64,000 bases of DNA from Flaveria trinervia (GCA_025506515.1 CM046442.1:8926596-8990595); one strand, 5' to 3'. Counted from the stretch's first letter, positions 11,185 through 24,221 are shown. Numbers and translations: made by a program. The notes: a model not told the origin generated them from the sequence alone.

Positions 11185-12090
11185 TGTTGGATTTTATACC
11201 CAAGACACATAGAACATTGATGTGGTTAGTACGTTGTGATCCAAGTAGGACCATACCCAATATCAAGTTTAGCAAACACCAATAAATATTTAATTGATGA
11301 TATGATCATGCAATTAAATAATTACACAAATTTAGAAAATGGGTTTTCTAAATAAATTGTATGTGAGATAGAACAACTTATAAGGATATTTTGTTCATGT
11401 ACATTATTTGTAATGTTATTTAAGTTGGTTAAATAACATCAAATAATAATAGTATGTGTAAGTTATATAATTAAAAGGTTAATTAGATAACTCATAATAT
11501 AACTAGTTAACAATTAAATGGGTATTTTAAAATATGGGGAAACCCATTTTAAGCCAAAAATTCGGCCGCCCCTTTAAGGGTAACTTTGGTCTTTCGTTGC
11601 TTTGGAACAAGACACCACATTCACTAGTTACACACTCCAACTTTCTACTCTCTTTCATACATACAAGAACCATTATTTTCTCTCAACTTTGAAGATAAAC
11701 AAGGCTGATTAAAAGGGTTTTCTGCAGCCACATTCTTGCACGTTTTGGTGTTAAAATCCTATTAACAAGATGTTTTGCTTGATGCTTGTGGGTATGCAAG
11801 CTTGAGGACATCTTCTTTGGTGTTTTGGTCCTTCAAGAACTTCATCTCTTATTCAAAACTCAAATTTTGGCAGCCTTTGGAAGGTAGTTCCATGGTTTCA
11901 TTTTGGTTGTTATATTTTGCTTGAATGCTAGTTCTTTCACATATAAATAATCCTTATGTTCTTGGGTTTGTTGCTGACAAATAATATGCTTAAATTTCAG
12001 ATTATAAAACATATTATTTAGCTTTGTTTCCACTGTGTTTTCTTGTTTAAATGGTTAAACAACTATGTTAATGGTTCAACAAACCCAACA
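11185..12090 (+). repeat. 5' LTR of Copia B
   Basis: 906 bp from TGTTGGATTT to ACCCAACA, with TGTTGG/CCAACA inverted ends. It is followed at once by TTGGCATCTAGAGC, a variant of the tRNA-Met primer binding site. The left flank is Copia A reverse transcriptase. No second LTR copy survives to compare. Confidence 0.8.
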
Positions 12091-13548
12091 TTGGCATCTA
12101 GAGCTGGATATGTGGATGACTAGCTTCTTTTGTCCTTATAAAATTGGTTTTATAGGACTTTAACAACCTAATAGGGGCTATTTTGTGATGTTATGATGAA
12201 TCCCCAATCTTTCAAGGTTATATCTTACATGCTTATGATTAAACCTTGAAAGAAAAATATCAAATGGTTGATTGTATTTTGTTTGGACAAAAAACCCTAA
12301 ATTCTTGGTTTGTGTTGGCTGAAAATTTAAGGTCAAATGGGGATTTATTTTGGTTCTTGAATATTGTCTCATATTGGTGCATAGCCTAGCCTTGACCTTG
12401 TGTTGGTTTGGTTTTGGATGGATGTTTGTTTTGGTTGATTTCATTAATAATGGGTTGCAATATTATTCTTTTGTGCTTGTATTTGGATGTAATTTATTTA
12501 TTCATTCAATGGTGATGTAATAGATAGATTAAGTGTGTTTTCTTTTATTATAAAATTTGTATTAGGATATAACTTTTGTAAAAGAAGATGCACAAGTTGG
12601 AAGCACAAAGGGAAGACACAAAGAGAAGGACATGAAGCATTTGGATGCAACTTCAAGTGGGGGTCTTTGGAGATCTCATCTTTTGTGTTGTGTTCAACCC
12701 TTAGGAAAGACCAAATAACAACACTTGTGATGGCAAACAAGTGTTGTCAACTTAGTGGCTATGGTTATGCACTTGTGATTGTTTGATTTGCTTGTTTGGT
12801 TGGTTGTTATATGATGGTTGTTTGATATTTGGATGTGCAAAACAAACTAATTAACAAACATAACAAGCTGAAATTTTTTTGTTCCAAATCATTATGTGAC
12901 TAATAAAAGGGTATTAGAAGGATTAATGATTTTAATAAAAAGGAGTTTTACTAAAAAGAGAACCGTAGGGTGTCATGTATTTGAAAGCATGCAAATACAA
13001 GGTACATAGAGTTTTCATAACTAGAATTAATGGAAACTAAAATCCCTTTGAAACAAGTTTAACACCATCCTTTTACACGACACTCGAATCACTTGAGAAC
13101 TATTTGTGGGATAAAGGTCACCTAACCACTTATAGGGAACTTGTGTGTTTGAGGTGGGCTTAACGTATTTGTGGGATAAAGGTCACCTAACCACTTGTAT
13201 GTGTAAACTCACATGTGTGTGTAAGTAGGACGACTTGAATTGGAAACCTTGTGCATAGGGTCACCAAAGCATGGCGTACAATGGTGTTGATGGGATTTTA
13301 CATTCCAACTAAACATAAGATGTTTAACCGATCCCTTAAGGCTAGAAGTTGCAAAAGGTTGCAATTGTAAAATGTTGACTACCTTGTTAATTTAAATAAT
13401 GGGATAAATGTCACCTAACCATCATTTAAATGTAACATTGGATTCTAGATTTTAATTATTAAATGTCTATGAGACATGAAAAGGGTATTAATGATTAAAA
13501 TGAAATTTTTTTAGAAATACTAATATGAACTTTGTAAATTTTGTAGAA
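12091..13548 (+). other. Copia B leader with three spaced direct repeats
   Basis: A non-coding leader between the primer binding site (about 12091-12105) and gag. A block of about 26 bp, TGGGATAAAGGTCACCTAAC, recurs near 13105-13131, 13170-13196 and 13398-13423. I see no domain in the short open frames here. Leaders of this length are common in plant Copia elements. Confidence 0.6.
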
Positions 13549-14450
13549 ATGGCCGCAAACAACAATGCTACCCCACCCCCCCACCACCCACCCGACTCTC
13601 CATACACTATCACTGAGAACCATCTTAGAGAGGGATCGTTTTAGCCATAATAACTTTATGGAGTGGTTTCGAAACTTTAGAATTGTTCTCAAGCAAGAAA
13701 AAAAGGCCTATGTCCTTGACGATCCCATTCCTGACCAACCCAACCCCGAGGATGTTGAGGCCTATAACGATTGGCTTCAGTATACTGAGGATTCCATGCA
13801 GGTTTCCTGCCTCATGTTGGAAACTATGATTCCTGAACTCCAAAAGGACTTGGAACATCATGGGGCATATGACATGATTACCCAATTGAAGGAAATGTTC
13901 CTTCAACAAGCTAGGGTAGAGCGCTTCGAAACGATTCGAGCGCTTCATGCGTGTCGCATGGAAGAAATCCAATCGGTATCATCTTATGTTCTTAAGATGA
14001 AAAGCCACGTTGATCGCCTCGAGAGGCTTAATTGTCCCGTCTCAAAGGAGCTGGCCACGGATTTGATCCTTAATGGCCTGACCAAAAGGTTTGAGACGTT
14101 CATAATGAATTACAATATGAATAGGTGGGACAAGAGCATTGGTGAGCTTCACACAATGCTCAAAACAGCCGAGGTAGGGATGGGTAGAAAGGTTCTACCT
14201 ATTCTCTCGATCAATGAGGGAGGCAATAAGAAAAGGCCATTCCCCGATCCCAAGGAAAATGTTGCCAAAGGAAAGGGGTACATCAAAGGAAAGGGGAAAG
14301 GAAAGGTTAAAGTGGAACCTCCAAAGCCTAAGCTTAAGAAGCCTAAGGTAACGGAGAACGATCCATGCTTTGAGTGTGGTGAGATAGGACATTAGAAAAG
14401 GAACTGTCCAACCTATCTTAAAGAGTTGAGAAACAAGAGGGATGTTGGGC
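13549..14450 (+). pseudogene. Copia B gag
   Basis: The main open frame (13565-14395) shows a Copia gag: LERDRFSHNNFMEWFRNFRI, LKQEKKAYVLDDPIPDQP, then the DLEHHGAYDMITQLKEMF and SSYVLKMKSHVDRLERL helices, a Lys-rich stretch and a CCHC zinc knuckle beginning CFECGEIGH. The ATG at 13549 starts in another frame, so an early frameshift is likely. A TAG replaces the residue after the knuckle His and ends the frame inside the zinc finger; the final knuckle Cys follows downstream. Gag would form the particle and bind RNA. Confidence 0.85.
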
Positions 14451-15962
14451 AAACCTCATGTACAACTTTCATGATTCATATTGGTTTAAATGTTATTTCT
14501 TCAAACACATGGGTATCGGATACCGAATGTGGAACTCATATTTGCAATTTGTTGTAGGGGTTCAAAGAAATAAGCACTTCAAGAAGGGAGACACAAGTCT
14601 CTACATGGGCAACGGAGCAAAAGTTGATGTTGAAGCCCAAGGAGCCTATATTTTGAAACTTTCAAATGGTTTGGAAGTTGTTTTTAAGAACATTTTGCAT
14701 GCTCCTAGTTTGACTAGGAACATAATTTATGTTTTCCTTTTAAAACAATGTGGTTATAAATTAATGTTTGTAAACAATGATATTTATGTTTGTATGGATG
14801 ATGTATTTTATTTTAAGTCTAAGCCTTTTAATGGTATCTATGAATTGGTTCATGATGATTAGTCTTTTAATAACTCATTATACCAAACAAGCACCAAGAA
14901 ACTTAAAATAGGTTTAAGTGATTCATATCTTTGGCATTGTAGTCTTGGTCACATAAACAAGAATTGGATTCAAACACTTCAAAAGAATGGTCTTTTGAAA
15001 ACAAATGAAAGTGGTTCATTTGATAAGTGTGAATCTTGTTTACAAGGTAAGATGACCAAGTCGCCCTTTAGTGGTACTAACGAGAGGGCAAAAGACTTAT
15101 TGGAATCATACATTCGGATGTATGTGGTCCTTTTAAGACAATAACTAGAAATGGTGAAAGATACTTCATTACCTTTACCGACGATTATAGTCGCTATGGT
15201 TATGTGTACTTGATGACACATAAACATGAAGCTTTTGAAATGTTTAAAATCTTCAAGAATGAAGTAGAAAATCAACTCAACAAATCTATCAAAGTTCTTC
15301 GTTCAGATAGAGAAGGTGAATACCTTAGTGAGGCTTTTTAGGATCATCTAAGAAGTTGTGGGATCGTCTCACAACTTACTCCACCTGGAACACCGCAACA
15401 TAATGGTGTGTCTGAAAGGAGAAACCGAGCCCTATTGGATATGGTTCGATCTATGATGTCTATAAGCTCACTACCTCTATCATTTTGGGGATTCGCATTG
15501 CTCTCTGTGGCTCGTATTTTGAATATGGCCCCGACTAAGAAAGTGGATACGACACTTTTGAAAAATGGCATGGAAGAGTTCCATCACTATCATATTTAAA
15601 AGTATGGGATTGTGAAGCTTATGCCAAGCTAAACTCCCAAAACAAGTTGGAAAGTCGATCCACTAAGTGTATATTTGTTGGATATCCCAAAGACTGTATA
15701 GGATACTACTTTTTGATCCAATAGAGCAAAAAGTATTTATTGCTCAAAAGGCAGAGTTCTTGGAAGCTAAGTTCCTTACGAAAGGAATAACGTATAGAAT
15801 AATGGAATTTGATAAGGATCAAGATCCACAAGCTGATACACGTTTGGTTGACACTAGCAATCAACAAGAGTTTGTTGATGATGATCAAGAGGTTGATCGA
15901 TACACACAAAACATTGCAGATCTGGTAGAGTTAGCATTCCACCTGAAAGATATGGATTTTTC
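14451..15962 (+). pseudogene. Copia B protease and integrase
   Basis: A degenerate protease motif (WVSDTECGTHIC, where DTGC is usual) is followed by LKLSNGLEVVFKNILHAPSL. The integrase zinc-finger segment begins WHCSLGHIN, with CESCLQGKMTKSPF. The catalytic core has an FTDDYSRYGYVYL block, the LRSDREGEY block (DNGGEF is usual) and the PPGTPQHNGVSERRNR block with its conserved Glu. The frame changes several times and there are internal stops. The Gly-to-Glu change in the protease triad and the broken frame make it inactive. Confidence 0.85.
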
Positions 15963-16499
15963 ATGAATGGATGCTATGTGGTCAACTCCGATGAGCCAAC
16001 TACATACCATCATGCAATGTCCAATTCGGATTATGACAAATGGCTGGAAGCCATGAACGTTGAGATGCAATCCATGTATGACAACCAAGTTTGGGAATTG
16101 GTTGACCCTCCACTTAACTCCAAACTGGTTGGATGCAAGTGGGTTTTCAAGAAGAAAACGGATATGCATGGAAACTTGGATACTTACAAAGCAAGACTTG
16201 TAGCAAAAGGTTTCACTCAAACTTAAGGGGTTGATTATGATGAAACTTTCTCACCAGTGGCAATGCTATAGTCAATTAGGATATTATTTGCCATAGCTGC
16301 ATATTCTAACTATGAGATTTGGCAAATAGATGTCAAAACTGCTTTTCTTAATGGACATCTCGAAGAGACTGTCCATATGGTTCAGCCTGATGGTTTTGTC
16401 GATCCATAATATCCTAATAAAGTATGCAAGTTAAAGAAATCAATCTATGGATTGAAACAAGTATCGAGGAGTTGGAATCAACGTTTTGATGAAGAGATC
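15963..16499 (+). pseudogene. Copia B reverse transcriptase, N-terminal half
   Basis: The RVT_2 family start is clear: WLEAMNVEMQSMYDNQVWEL, GCKWVFKKKTD, KARLVAKGFTQ, then a stop, ETFSPVAML, the first catalytic Asp block QIDVKTAFLNG, KLKKSIYGLKQ and RSWNQRFDEEI. The catalytic YVDD block should come next but is missing, because the sequence switches to Copia A on the other strand at about 16500. Confidence 0.85.
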
Positions 16500-18911
16500 A
16501 CTTTGTCGTTTCCCACTTCGCCTTGAGCGGTGATGTAACCTCCTTTATTCCTAGCGAATGATACATGTCCCCTTTTAATTTGCTTGACGTTGAAAAGGAG
16601 AGACGAATTTCCGTTCATGTGCCTGGAAGCCTCACTATCAATAATCCAAGTATTAGTGATAGCGCTGTAGCGGGCACCCTACACATACAAAGGAATAGAT
16701 TAGTTCAGGTTTGGGACCCAAGTCTTAACTAGCTTGGGTGTCCCAGAGGTATCACATATCATAAACTCAATCCACTATCCTTCAAAGGATAAGGGCACAT
16801 CTTTCTTCTTCTTGTTCTCACTATCAAACACATTACTTGTTTTTATCTTCCATAAACCAGTTTTGTGTAAGGCATGTTTGTGGTAAACAGATGACTGGCT
16901 TATGGTTTGAACTTTAGGTACACTAATAATCTTAGGTGTAACCTTAGGTGATACATTAGATCTAATTTCAGAAAATCTTGGTTTTTCATCAAAAAGTTCA
17001 ATTTTCTTTTAAGGTGTCTGATAATAAGGACAATTTGGAGAGATATGTCCTCGTTTTTCACAACTGTAGCAGGATCTCCCTTTGACAATTGAGAAAAGTT
17101 TTGATGTGGTGTTGAGTTTGGTCGGAGTTTGAGATATGTCCGGTTGGGTTGTTTCTCTTCCCTTCTAGATGTTTCACCTTTCTTTAACAAACTTAATTGT
17201 TTTGACATTTTGAACATCTTTCCCTTTCATTCTATTAGGATTTTGATGATTAACACTTTTAAGATTCATTGGATTAGACCTTTTAGGTTCTGAAAGAGAA
17301 GTTTGTGAACCTGGCCCTAATATAACCTTTTTAATTTTATCACCCAAATCCTCAACAGGTATCTTATCTTTGATCCCAAATTAGAATCCCTCTGTTTAGT
17401 GATAGATTTCACAGGTTTACCGATAGAATCTAGATTACTAACCAGAGGACTAGACACCACATGATCCTTTACTGGGTTATTATTAATTGGTCTACATTTA
17501 GTGTTCAAAAGGATATCATGTGGTAGTAGGACTACCTTATAACCCAAACCTTCCTCGGGATTTCGTTCTTTCACTAGGTTCTGAACTATGTGAGAAGAAC
17601 TTGCCAAACTGTGCAGTTTTTGTTTTAATGATTCAACTTCGACTTGCAAAACTGTTTTTTTTCTTTTTAGTTTCCTCCAAAGAATTCAAATAGAACTTGA
17701 TGTCATTTGATTGATTTAAGGCAACAACCTCGGTTTCTCTTAGTTGTTTCCCCAATAGTTCTATCTTTTCTTTGAAGCTGCACTCATTTTGTTCTAAACA
17801 CGATTTGCTTCAGTGCAGAATTGTAAATCATTTACTAGATTATTATTATGTTCTAATAACCTAGCAAATTTTAAATCAATGCTTTTCCTAAATTTATCAC
17901 ATTCAGTACATGCATGTCTTTCAAATAATTTGTCTTTAGAATATACCTGTGTAGAACCAGACAAATCAGCCATCAAAGCAGTGTCAGACTCTTCGGTGAC
18001 TGGCGATTCTGAGTTTGTGGCACTAAGCTCTTCTTCAACCAAATGATCAACAACATCCATAACTTCTTCGATATCTGAAAGTGTATGCTCAGCTATGATG
18101 TCTCCTTCACTTGTAGATCCATTATCCAATGTATCAACTAAAGCAATGTTTGATCCAACCTCAGAAACAAATCGGAAGGACCAGTCTTTTCCTTCATCAC
18201 TTTGAGCAGCCAAAGTCTTAGACTATTTACTTGAAGATAAAGCTCCAATCTTATCCTTGTCTTGTTAGTTGAATGTGGGAAAAGGATTTCCATGTCCAGT
18301 CTTCTTTGGCTTTACGCACTCATGTTTGAAGTGACCCTCTTCACCACAATTGAAACAAGTGACTTTGGTTTTGTCAAATCCAAATGTCATATCTTTAGTG
18401 GCAACCAAATTTTGCCCCGTCTTTTTAACAAACTTCTTGGCTCTTCTAACAGCACTAGCCAAAGCCCACATAATATCCATGCGTTCTAGCTCAGTTTCAT
18501 CAACTTGCTCGTAGTCCTCGTCAGCAAGATGACAGTTTCCAATCTTACCAGCAACTAATCCATCATAAGATTGAACAACAGCAGCTAGAAGGTCCATGTG
18601 CTCTTTAGCAACTTCCACGGTGACATTTCCGAGATTCTCAGTTTTTAACTTGGTAGTATTTGCCTCAGGAACTATGTATTGGGTTCCAGATGACCCTGAC
18701 GTTACGGTTCCTGATGCACTGCTTTAGGTAGGAGCAGAAAACCTAGACACAAACGCCATTTGTAGCAGTGCGCCTGAAGCAGTCAGAGTTGGAACTGAAT
18801 TGTATAGTGCAAGATTCTGAGCATATGATCCTTTCTTTGACTTGTATTTCATACGTAGTTCTTCCTTCCTTAACTTTAAAATGAAATCATTTATGTCTAA
18901 AGTAGCAAGAG
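16500..18911 (-). pseudogene. Copia A: gag C-terminal part, zinc knuckles and protease start
   Basis: Read on the minus strand from 18911: the gag helix TLDINDFILKLRKEELRMKY, the MDIMWALASAVRRAKKFVKK block, a CCHC knuckle (CFNCGEEGHFKHEC, near 18340), a long acidic and coiled-coil segment, a second CCHC-like motif (CYSCEKRGHISPNC, near 17045), and a protease-type stretch near 16600 (IIDSEASRHM, where DSGCSRHM is usual). Stops and frame changes are frequent. The gag N-terminus continues at 27706-28064, beyond Gypsy 1. Integrase and the first part of the reverse transcriptase are missing. Confidence 0.8.
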
Positions 18912-20807
18912 TGTAAGGCCCCGTTCCCGGGACGCTTACAGCTGGGTTCTCATCGCACATAAAACATATAATTACATTTGTATTTAATAAATCGCAGCGG
19001 AAAACTAAAACAAACTTTCATTTCCATGTAAATGCTTTTGCAAACTAATACAACATTCATTACAAAAATAGTTTGTTCGCATTACAATGCAAAAACATTA
19101 ATCAAAAGAATGCCATCCCAAAAGAGCTGAGTAGTCGCCCGTGCCATCCTCAGCAATCCTTACCTGCCAACTGGAAACACATCAAAGTCAGCGTTGCTGA
19201 GTGAGTTCTAGTTTTATAAATAAAACATACTTTACTTTCATATAAAACTGTTCATTACTTTTACATGGTCACACATCGTACGTACACATAGATAATATCA
19301 TTATTATCTTCTTCATTCGTTCATTCGTTCTTTCATTACCTTACTTGCGCATCGGACATCATCCATACCAATACCATGTGCTACACCCCGGTTAGTCGTA
19401 GCTACCGGGCCGAAGTCAACAAATGAACATCTAAACGTATGCCACGGTACTAGGAGTAACCATCAGTCTTAGCTACTGGGCCGAAGTCAACAAATGAACA
19501 GCTAAACGTATGCCACAATACTAGGGGTGAGCGGTAGAGGTTCTACATTCAGGGTCAATCACCAAGAAGGACCCGTTATCCGATGTGTGCAAGACGTTTC
19601 ATTCGTTCATTAATACATGCATTCATTCATCATGTTCCTCTTTCTTTATCTTTCACTTTACGTTACATAATACTTCGTTCATTCATCATAACAGGTAAAG
19701 CCATAGGAAAGATATTATACATCACACTAAGGAACATTAACATGCATCAACATCACATCATACAGGGCAACATCATACATACACAACATGCAACATCATC
19801 ACCCTCATCATGCCCAACATGCTTTCTAAGACCTCGATCATCGTCTTAAAACTCTTATGGGAACCTTTACATCAAAACTTACATTTGCACTTTCCCCCGA
19901 AAGTCAGAAGTCAATCTACACCTTCCTCGGGTTCAACAGCCCTATTCGGGCGTATGGACACCCTTCAGTCGCATGGCCTCCATGCGACTGAACATCATGC
20001 GATTGAACTAATACGGATGAACACCTATGCGAATGAACATCCAGTCGTGCGAATGGACAATGCGGATGAACACCTACGCGACTGGACCTTCAGTCGTGCG
20101 AATGAACCTTCAGTCGCATGACCCCCATGCGACTGGCCCTCAATCGTGCGAATGAACCACAATCGTGCGAATGGACCCCAATCGCACCCTAATCGGCCGT
20201 ATGGCCTCCATTCGGCCTCCAGTCGATCGCCTAGCCCTAACTGATGCAGAATGCAGTTCAACCCGACTGCAGCCGAGGGTTTTCGGCCACCAAACTCATC
20301 TAAACCCATTTTAAGCCTAAATCGACCATCCTAAACCTTAGGGATGCATACGATAACATTATTCAAGCACAACCAAGCAAGAAATCAAGCCCCAAACAGG
20401 TCCTACGCATACATTCACGCATACATACGGGTTTTCACCCAAAAACACGAAAAAGGGTTTTCAGATGTGTTCCAGCCCCAAAATCATTCAAAAACATGTA
20501 AAAGAGGGGTCCTAGAACTCACCTAAACGAGCACAATGACAAGAGTTTGATTTGGCTTGCTTCACCACAATTTTGGCGACCCGAACCGACCCGAACCGAC
20601 ACTTTTCCTCTTTTTCTCTTCTTCTTTCTCTCTTCTTCTCTTTATAAGCTGAAATGTGAGTGTGGGGAGAGTGGGCTGCCCTCTCCCTACATATATCACC
20701 ACATTTCCCAAATTTTCTTCGTTGGCGAATTTGGTCCCTCGACTTTTGGACTTTATTTTCTTTTCTTTCTTCACCGGCTTCAAAATAATAAATATTCGGG
20801 TGTTACA
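18912..20807 (-). repeat. 3' LTR of Gypsy 1
   Basis: 1,896 bp with ends TGTAAGGCCCC and GGGTGTTACA on the + strand. It matches 25782-27700 almost throughout, with small indels and scattered substitutions. Notable contents are a block near 19120-19210 conserved in all related LTRs here, ATTC-type microsatellites, and the short-unit CpG array at about 19937-20215. Confidence 0.95.
19937..20215. repeat. CpG-rich short-unit array in the Gypsy 1 LTR
   Basis: About 15 units of 14-20 bp with core TGCGAMTGRAC, often preceded by CAGTC or CAATC. Some neighbours form inverted pairs, for example CAGTCGCATG facing CATGCGACTG across six bases. The other LTR holds the same array at about 26830-27115. Confidence 0.85.
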
Positions 20808-20822
20808 AGTCCACCCCCCTTA
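20808..20822 (-). other. Polypurine tract of Gypsy 1
   Basis: On the minus strand this reads AAGGGGGGTGGACT directly before the LTR start TGTAACACCC. Gypsy 2 has the same tract at 58013-58026. It would prime plus-strand DNA synthesis. Confidence 0.9.
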
Positions 20823-20846
20823 AATAGGTTTCGTCCCCGAAACCTG

Positions 20847-22050
20847 TTATTCGTCGAACAAACGTGGATAATGTTGTCTCATTTCTTCCTCAGTCTCCCA
20901 CGTTGACTCGGATCCCTTCCTGTGCTTCCACTGTACACGCACAAGAGGAACCACTTTATTCCTTAGCCTCTTTTCTTTACGATCGATGATTGCCACTAGT
21001 TGCTCCACATAATTGAGCCTTTCATCTATTTCAATGTCCTCCAGTGGAACAATCATGTCTTCATCAGCTATACACTTTCTCAGATGGGATACATGGAGTG
21101 TCGGGTGAATCCCACTTAACTCATCTGGCAACTCCAATCTATAGGCCACCTCCCCTACTCGAGCAATGATTCGGAAATGGCCTATATATCTTGGGCTCAA
21201 CTTGCCCCGCTTTCTGAATCTGATAATACCCTTCCAAGGTGAGACCTTCAACATAACCCGGTCACCCACCTGGAACTCAATTGGCCTACGTCGCTTATCG
21301 GCATACGACTTCTGTCTATCTTGGCTGCCTTCATGAAGGCTTTATCTTTTCAAGCTTCTCTGTCGTAGCCTCGATTACCTCGATGCTCCCCAATTCCTTC
21401 TGACCAATATCACCCCAACAACGGGTGTTCTGCATCTCCTACCGTATAGCATCTCATATGGTGGCATACCAATACTGGCATGATAGCTGTTGTTGTATGA
21501 GAATTCGGCTAATGGTAAGTGGTCATCCAACTTCCACCAAAATCGATCACACACGCCCGGAGCATGTCTTCCAGTGTCTGAATGGTCCTTTCTGACTGAC
21601 CATCAGTCTGGGGATGATAAGCGTGCTAATGTGTAACCTCGTCCCCATAGCATCGTGGAATTTCTTCCAAAATTTAGATGTAAACCGAGTGTCGCGATCA
21701 GACACGATAGACACCGGCACACCATGAAGAGCTACAATTTCCTTGATGAACAGATCAGCCAACCTCTCAGATGAATACGTCTCGCGGATCGGTAGAAAAT
21801 GAGCGCTCTTCGTCAGACGATCAACTATCACCCATATGGCATCATACCCTTCGGGGTACGCGGCAGCTTCGTAATGAAGTCCATGGTGATGTGCCCACTT
21901 CCATTCTGGTATATCCAAAGGTTGTATCTTCCCATATGGCTTTTGATGCTCTGCCTTCACCTGTAAGCAAGTAAGGCACTTACTCACATACTCCACCACG
22001 TCACGCTTCATACCCGGCCACCAATAATCTTTCTTCATGTCATGGTACAT
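20847..22050 (-). pseudogene. Gypsy 1 integrase with chromodomain-like C-terminus
   Basis: The frame starting at 22050 gives the core beginning DMKKDYWWPGMKRDVVEYV, the C-x2-C of the zinc finger (KCLTCLQVK), DAIWVIVDRLTKSAHFLP and the second Asp block SIVSDRDTRFTSKFW. The region with the catalytic Glu (TDGQSER type) is frameshifted. At 21269-20847 an intact frame gives VGDRVMLKVSP, a GPY/F-like motif (RYIGHFRI, where GPF is usual) and a final VQWKHRKGSESTWETEEEM block typical of chromodomains. Several frame breaks separate the parts. Confidence 0.9.
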
Positions 22051-22295
22051 TTTCGTGGCACCAGGATGAATGGAGTATCAGTCTTGTGGGCTTCATCCAT
22101 TATCTTCATCCGTAGATCCCAAAACGAGGAATCCACACACGATCGAATCGAGTTCTAACACCGAGTGTGTTTTCACCCAATTCCCCAACCAGACCTCTCA
22201 TTCTTTCCGAGTTAAGGTGATCTTCTTTCACTGCCTCATCTTGCAACTCTTAACTTGCTTCATCACATCGGAGGTCATGATTAATTGATAAGCTT

Positions 22296-23722
22296 TCACC
22301 CGAATCGGTTCGGGCCTTTCCTTCCGGCTAAGGGCATCCGCACCACATTAGCTTTGCCTGGATGGTAATGGATCTCGCAATCATAATCCTTTATAAGTTC
22401 CAACCATCTCCTCTGCCTTATGTTCAGATCCTTTTGCTCGAAGAAGTACTTCAAGCTCTTATGATCGGTGAATATGGTGCACTTCGTCCCATAGAGATAG
22501 TGCCTCCAGATCTTCAATGCAAAGACCACGGCTGCTAGCTCCAAGTCATGAGTAGGATAATTGACCTCATGAACCTTTAACTGTCGAGATGCATAGGCTA
22601 TAACCTTCCCTCTCTGCATTAACACACACCCCAACCCCGAGTAGGAAGCATCAGAATAAACCACTAGATCTTCACTTCATCGGGTAATGACAGAACAGGA
22701 GCTTGAGTCAGTCTTCCTTCAGCTCTTCGAACGCTTTCTCTTGAGCTTGACCCCATACAAATTCACATCCTTTCGGGTCAACTTAGTTAGTGGAGAAGCA
22801 ATCTTAGAGAAGTCTTGGATGAATCTTCTATAGTAGCCTGCCAAGCCAAGAAACTACGGATCTCAGATGGCGTCATTGGTGACTTCCATTGCATAACCGC
22901 CTCCACCTTCGTCGGGTCAACCATAATCCCGTCAGGATTCACCACATGACCCAAAAACTGAACTTCGCGCAACCAGAATGCGCACTTGGAGAATTTAGCA
23001 TACAATTTCTCCCTTCTCAACGCCTCTAGAATCTCTCGAATGTGACCGGCATGCTCAATCTCGCTCTTCGAATAAATCAGGATATCATCAATAAACACAA
23101 TCACTTATTTATCCAACATAGGCCGACACACACGGTTCATTAGATCCATAAAAGCAGCTGGCGCGTTGGTCAAACCAAAAGACATGACAAGAAACTCGTA
23201 ATGGCCACAGCGCGTACGGAAAGCTGTTTTAGGGATATCTTGCTCCTTCACCTTCAACTGATGATAACCAGATCGAAGATCTATCCTCGAGAACCAACTA
23301 GCACCTGAAGCTGGTCGAACAAATCATCTATCCTCGGTAAGAGGTAGCGGTTCTTCACTGTTAACTTGTCCAGTTCGCGGTAGTCAATGCACCTCATACT
23401 ACCATCCTTCTTCTTTACAAATAGGACGGAGCACCCCAAGGAGAGATACTCGGTCTAATGAACCCCTTATCAAGCAGCTCTCGCAACTGCTCCATCAACT
23501 CTTTCATCTCGGTTGGAGCCAACCGATATGGTGCCTGGCAACAGGTTGGGCACCCGGTATCAGATCAATCTGAAATTCAATCTCTCTGTCAGGTGGCACT
23601 CCTGATAAGTCTTCTGGGAACACGTCTGGAAAGTCACACACAACCGGTACATCGGCTAGTTGTGGTGTTGGTGTATCCACATCTTTTACATAGGCCAAGT
23701 AAGCACTACATCCACGCCTCAT
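22296..23722 (-). pseudogene. Gypsy 1 reverse transcriptase and RNase H
   Basis: The reverse transcriptase begins with the VPPDREIEFQIDLIPG block and changes frame soon after. The catalytic segment FIDDILIYSKSE lies at 23104-22787, followed by KCAFWLREVQFLGHVV. RNase H (22664-22296) shows YSDASYSGLGCVLMQ, the HDLELAAVVFALKIWRHYLYG block, TDHKSLKYFF and HPGKANVV. There are at least three frame changes, one of which removes the ADALSRK end of RNase H. Activity is not expected. Confidence 0.9.
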
Positions 23723-24138
23723 ACACTTTCCGCCACCGCCATTGAGATCACCTTCGGGATCGTAGTAACCCGATCACCATAAACCGTTACCAAACTTCCG
23801 TCAGGCGCTGTCAACCGAACCATCTTCTTGCGACACACAATGTTCGCCTCGAAGTCTGCCAACCAATCCATCCCAAGAACCAAATCAAAACCACCCAAGG
23901 TCATCACGAACGGTCTAACAGGAAACTTATGACCCTCAAGTTCCACATCACAATTCTCTATCATCTCAGAAATCCTGGTAGACTTACCTATGGCAGTTTC
24001 TACATCAAAGGGCGCATCAACACGTCTGCTACTAACAGGCAGCTTAGCACAGAAAGCAGCAGAAATAAAACTCCTACTAGCACCAGAATCAAATAACATA
24101 GAAGCTAAAGTCTGGTTCACTAGAAACGTACCGGACAC
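23719..24138 (-). pseudogene. Gypsy 1 aspartic protease
   Basis: A retropepsin-like domain with the catalytic motif LFDSGASRSFI, a VRPFVMTLGGFDLVLGMDWL block and a GDRVTTIPKVIS end. The catalytic triad is intact here, unlike in Gypsy 2. The frame closes at 23719 and the reverse transcriptase region overlaps in another frame, so the polyprotein is broken at this point. Confidence 0.9.
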
Positions 24139-24221
24139 ACAACGTCAGGGTCCGTCCTAGCCCCTCCTGTGTCATGGTGAACGCCCTGGCGCTCGCCCTC
24201 GGTCCATCACTTCCGTCTTCT

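Larger units (their letters stand above)
11185..16499 (+). mobile_element. Copia B, 3'-truncated LTR retrotransposon
   Basis: It starts with a 5' LTR, continues through a primer binding site, leader, gag, protease, integrase and the first part of the reverse transcriptase, and stops abruptly after the RSWNQRFDEEI block. RNase H, polypurine tract and 3' LTR are missing. It lies inside Copia A, inserted next to the reverse transcriptase catalytic motif. Several stops and frame changes are present, so it is inactive. Confidence 0.85.
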
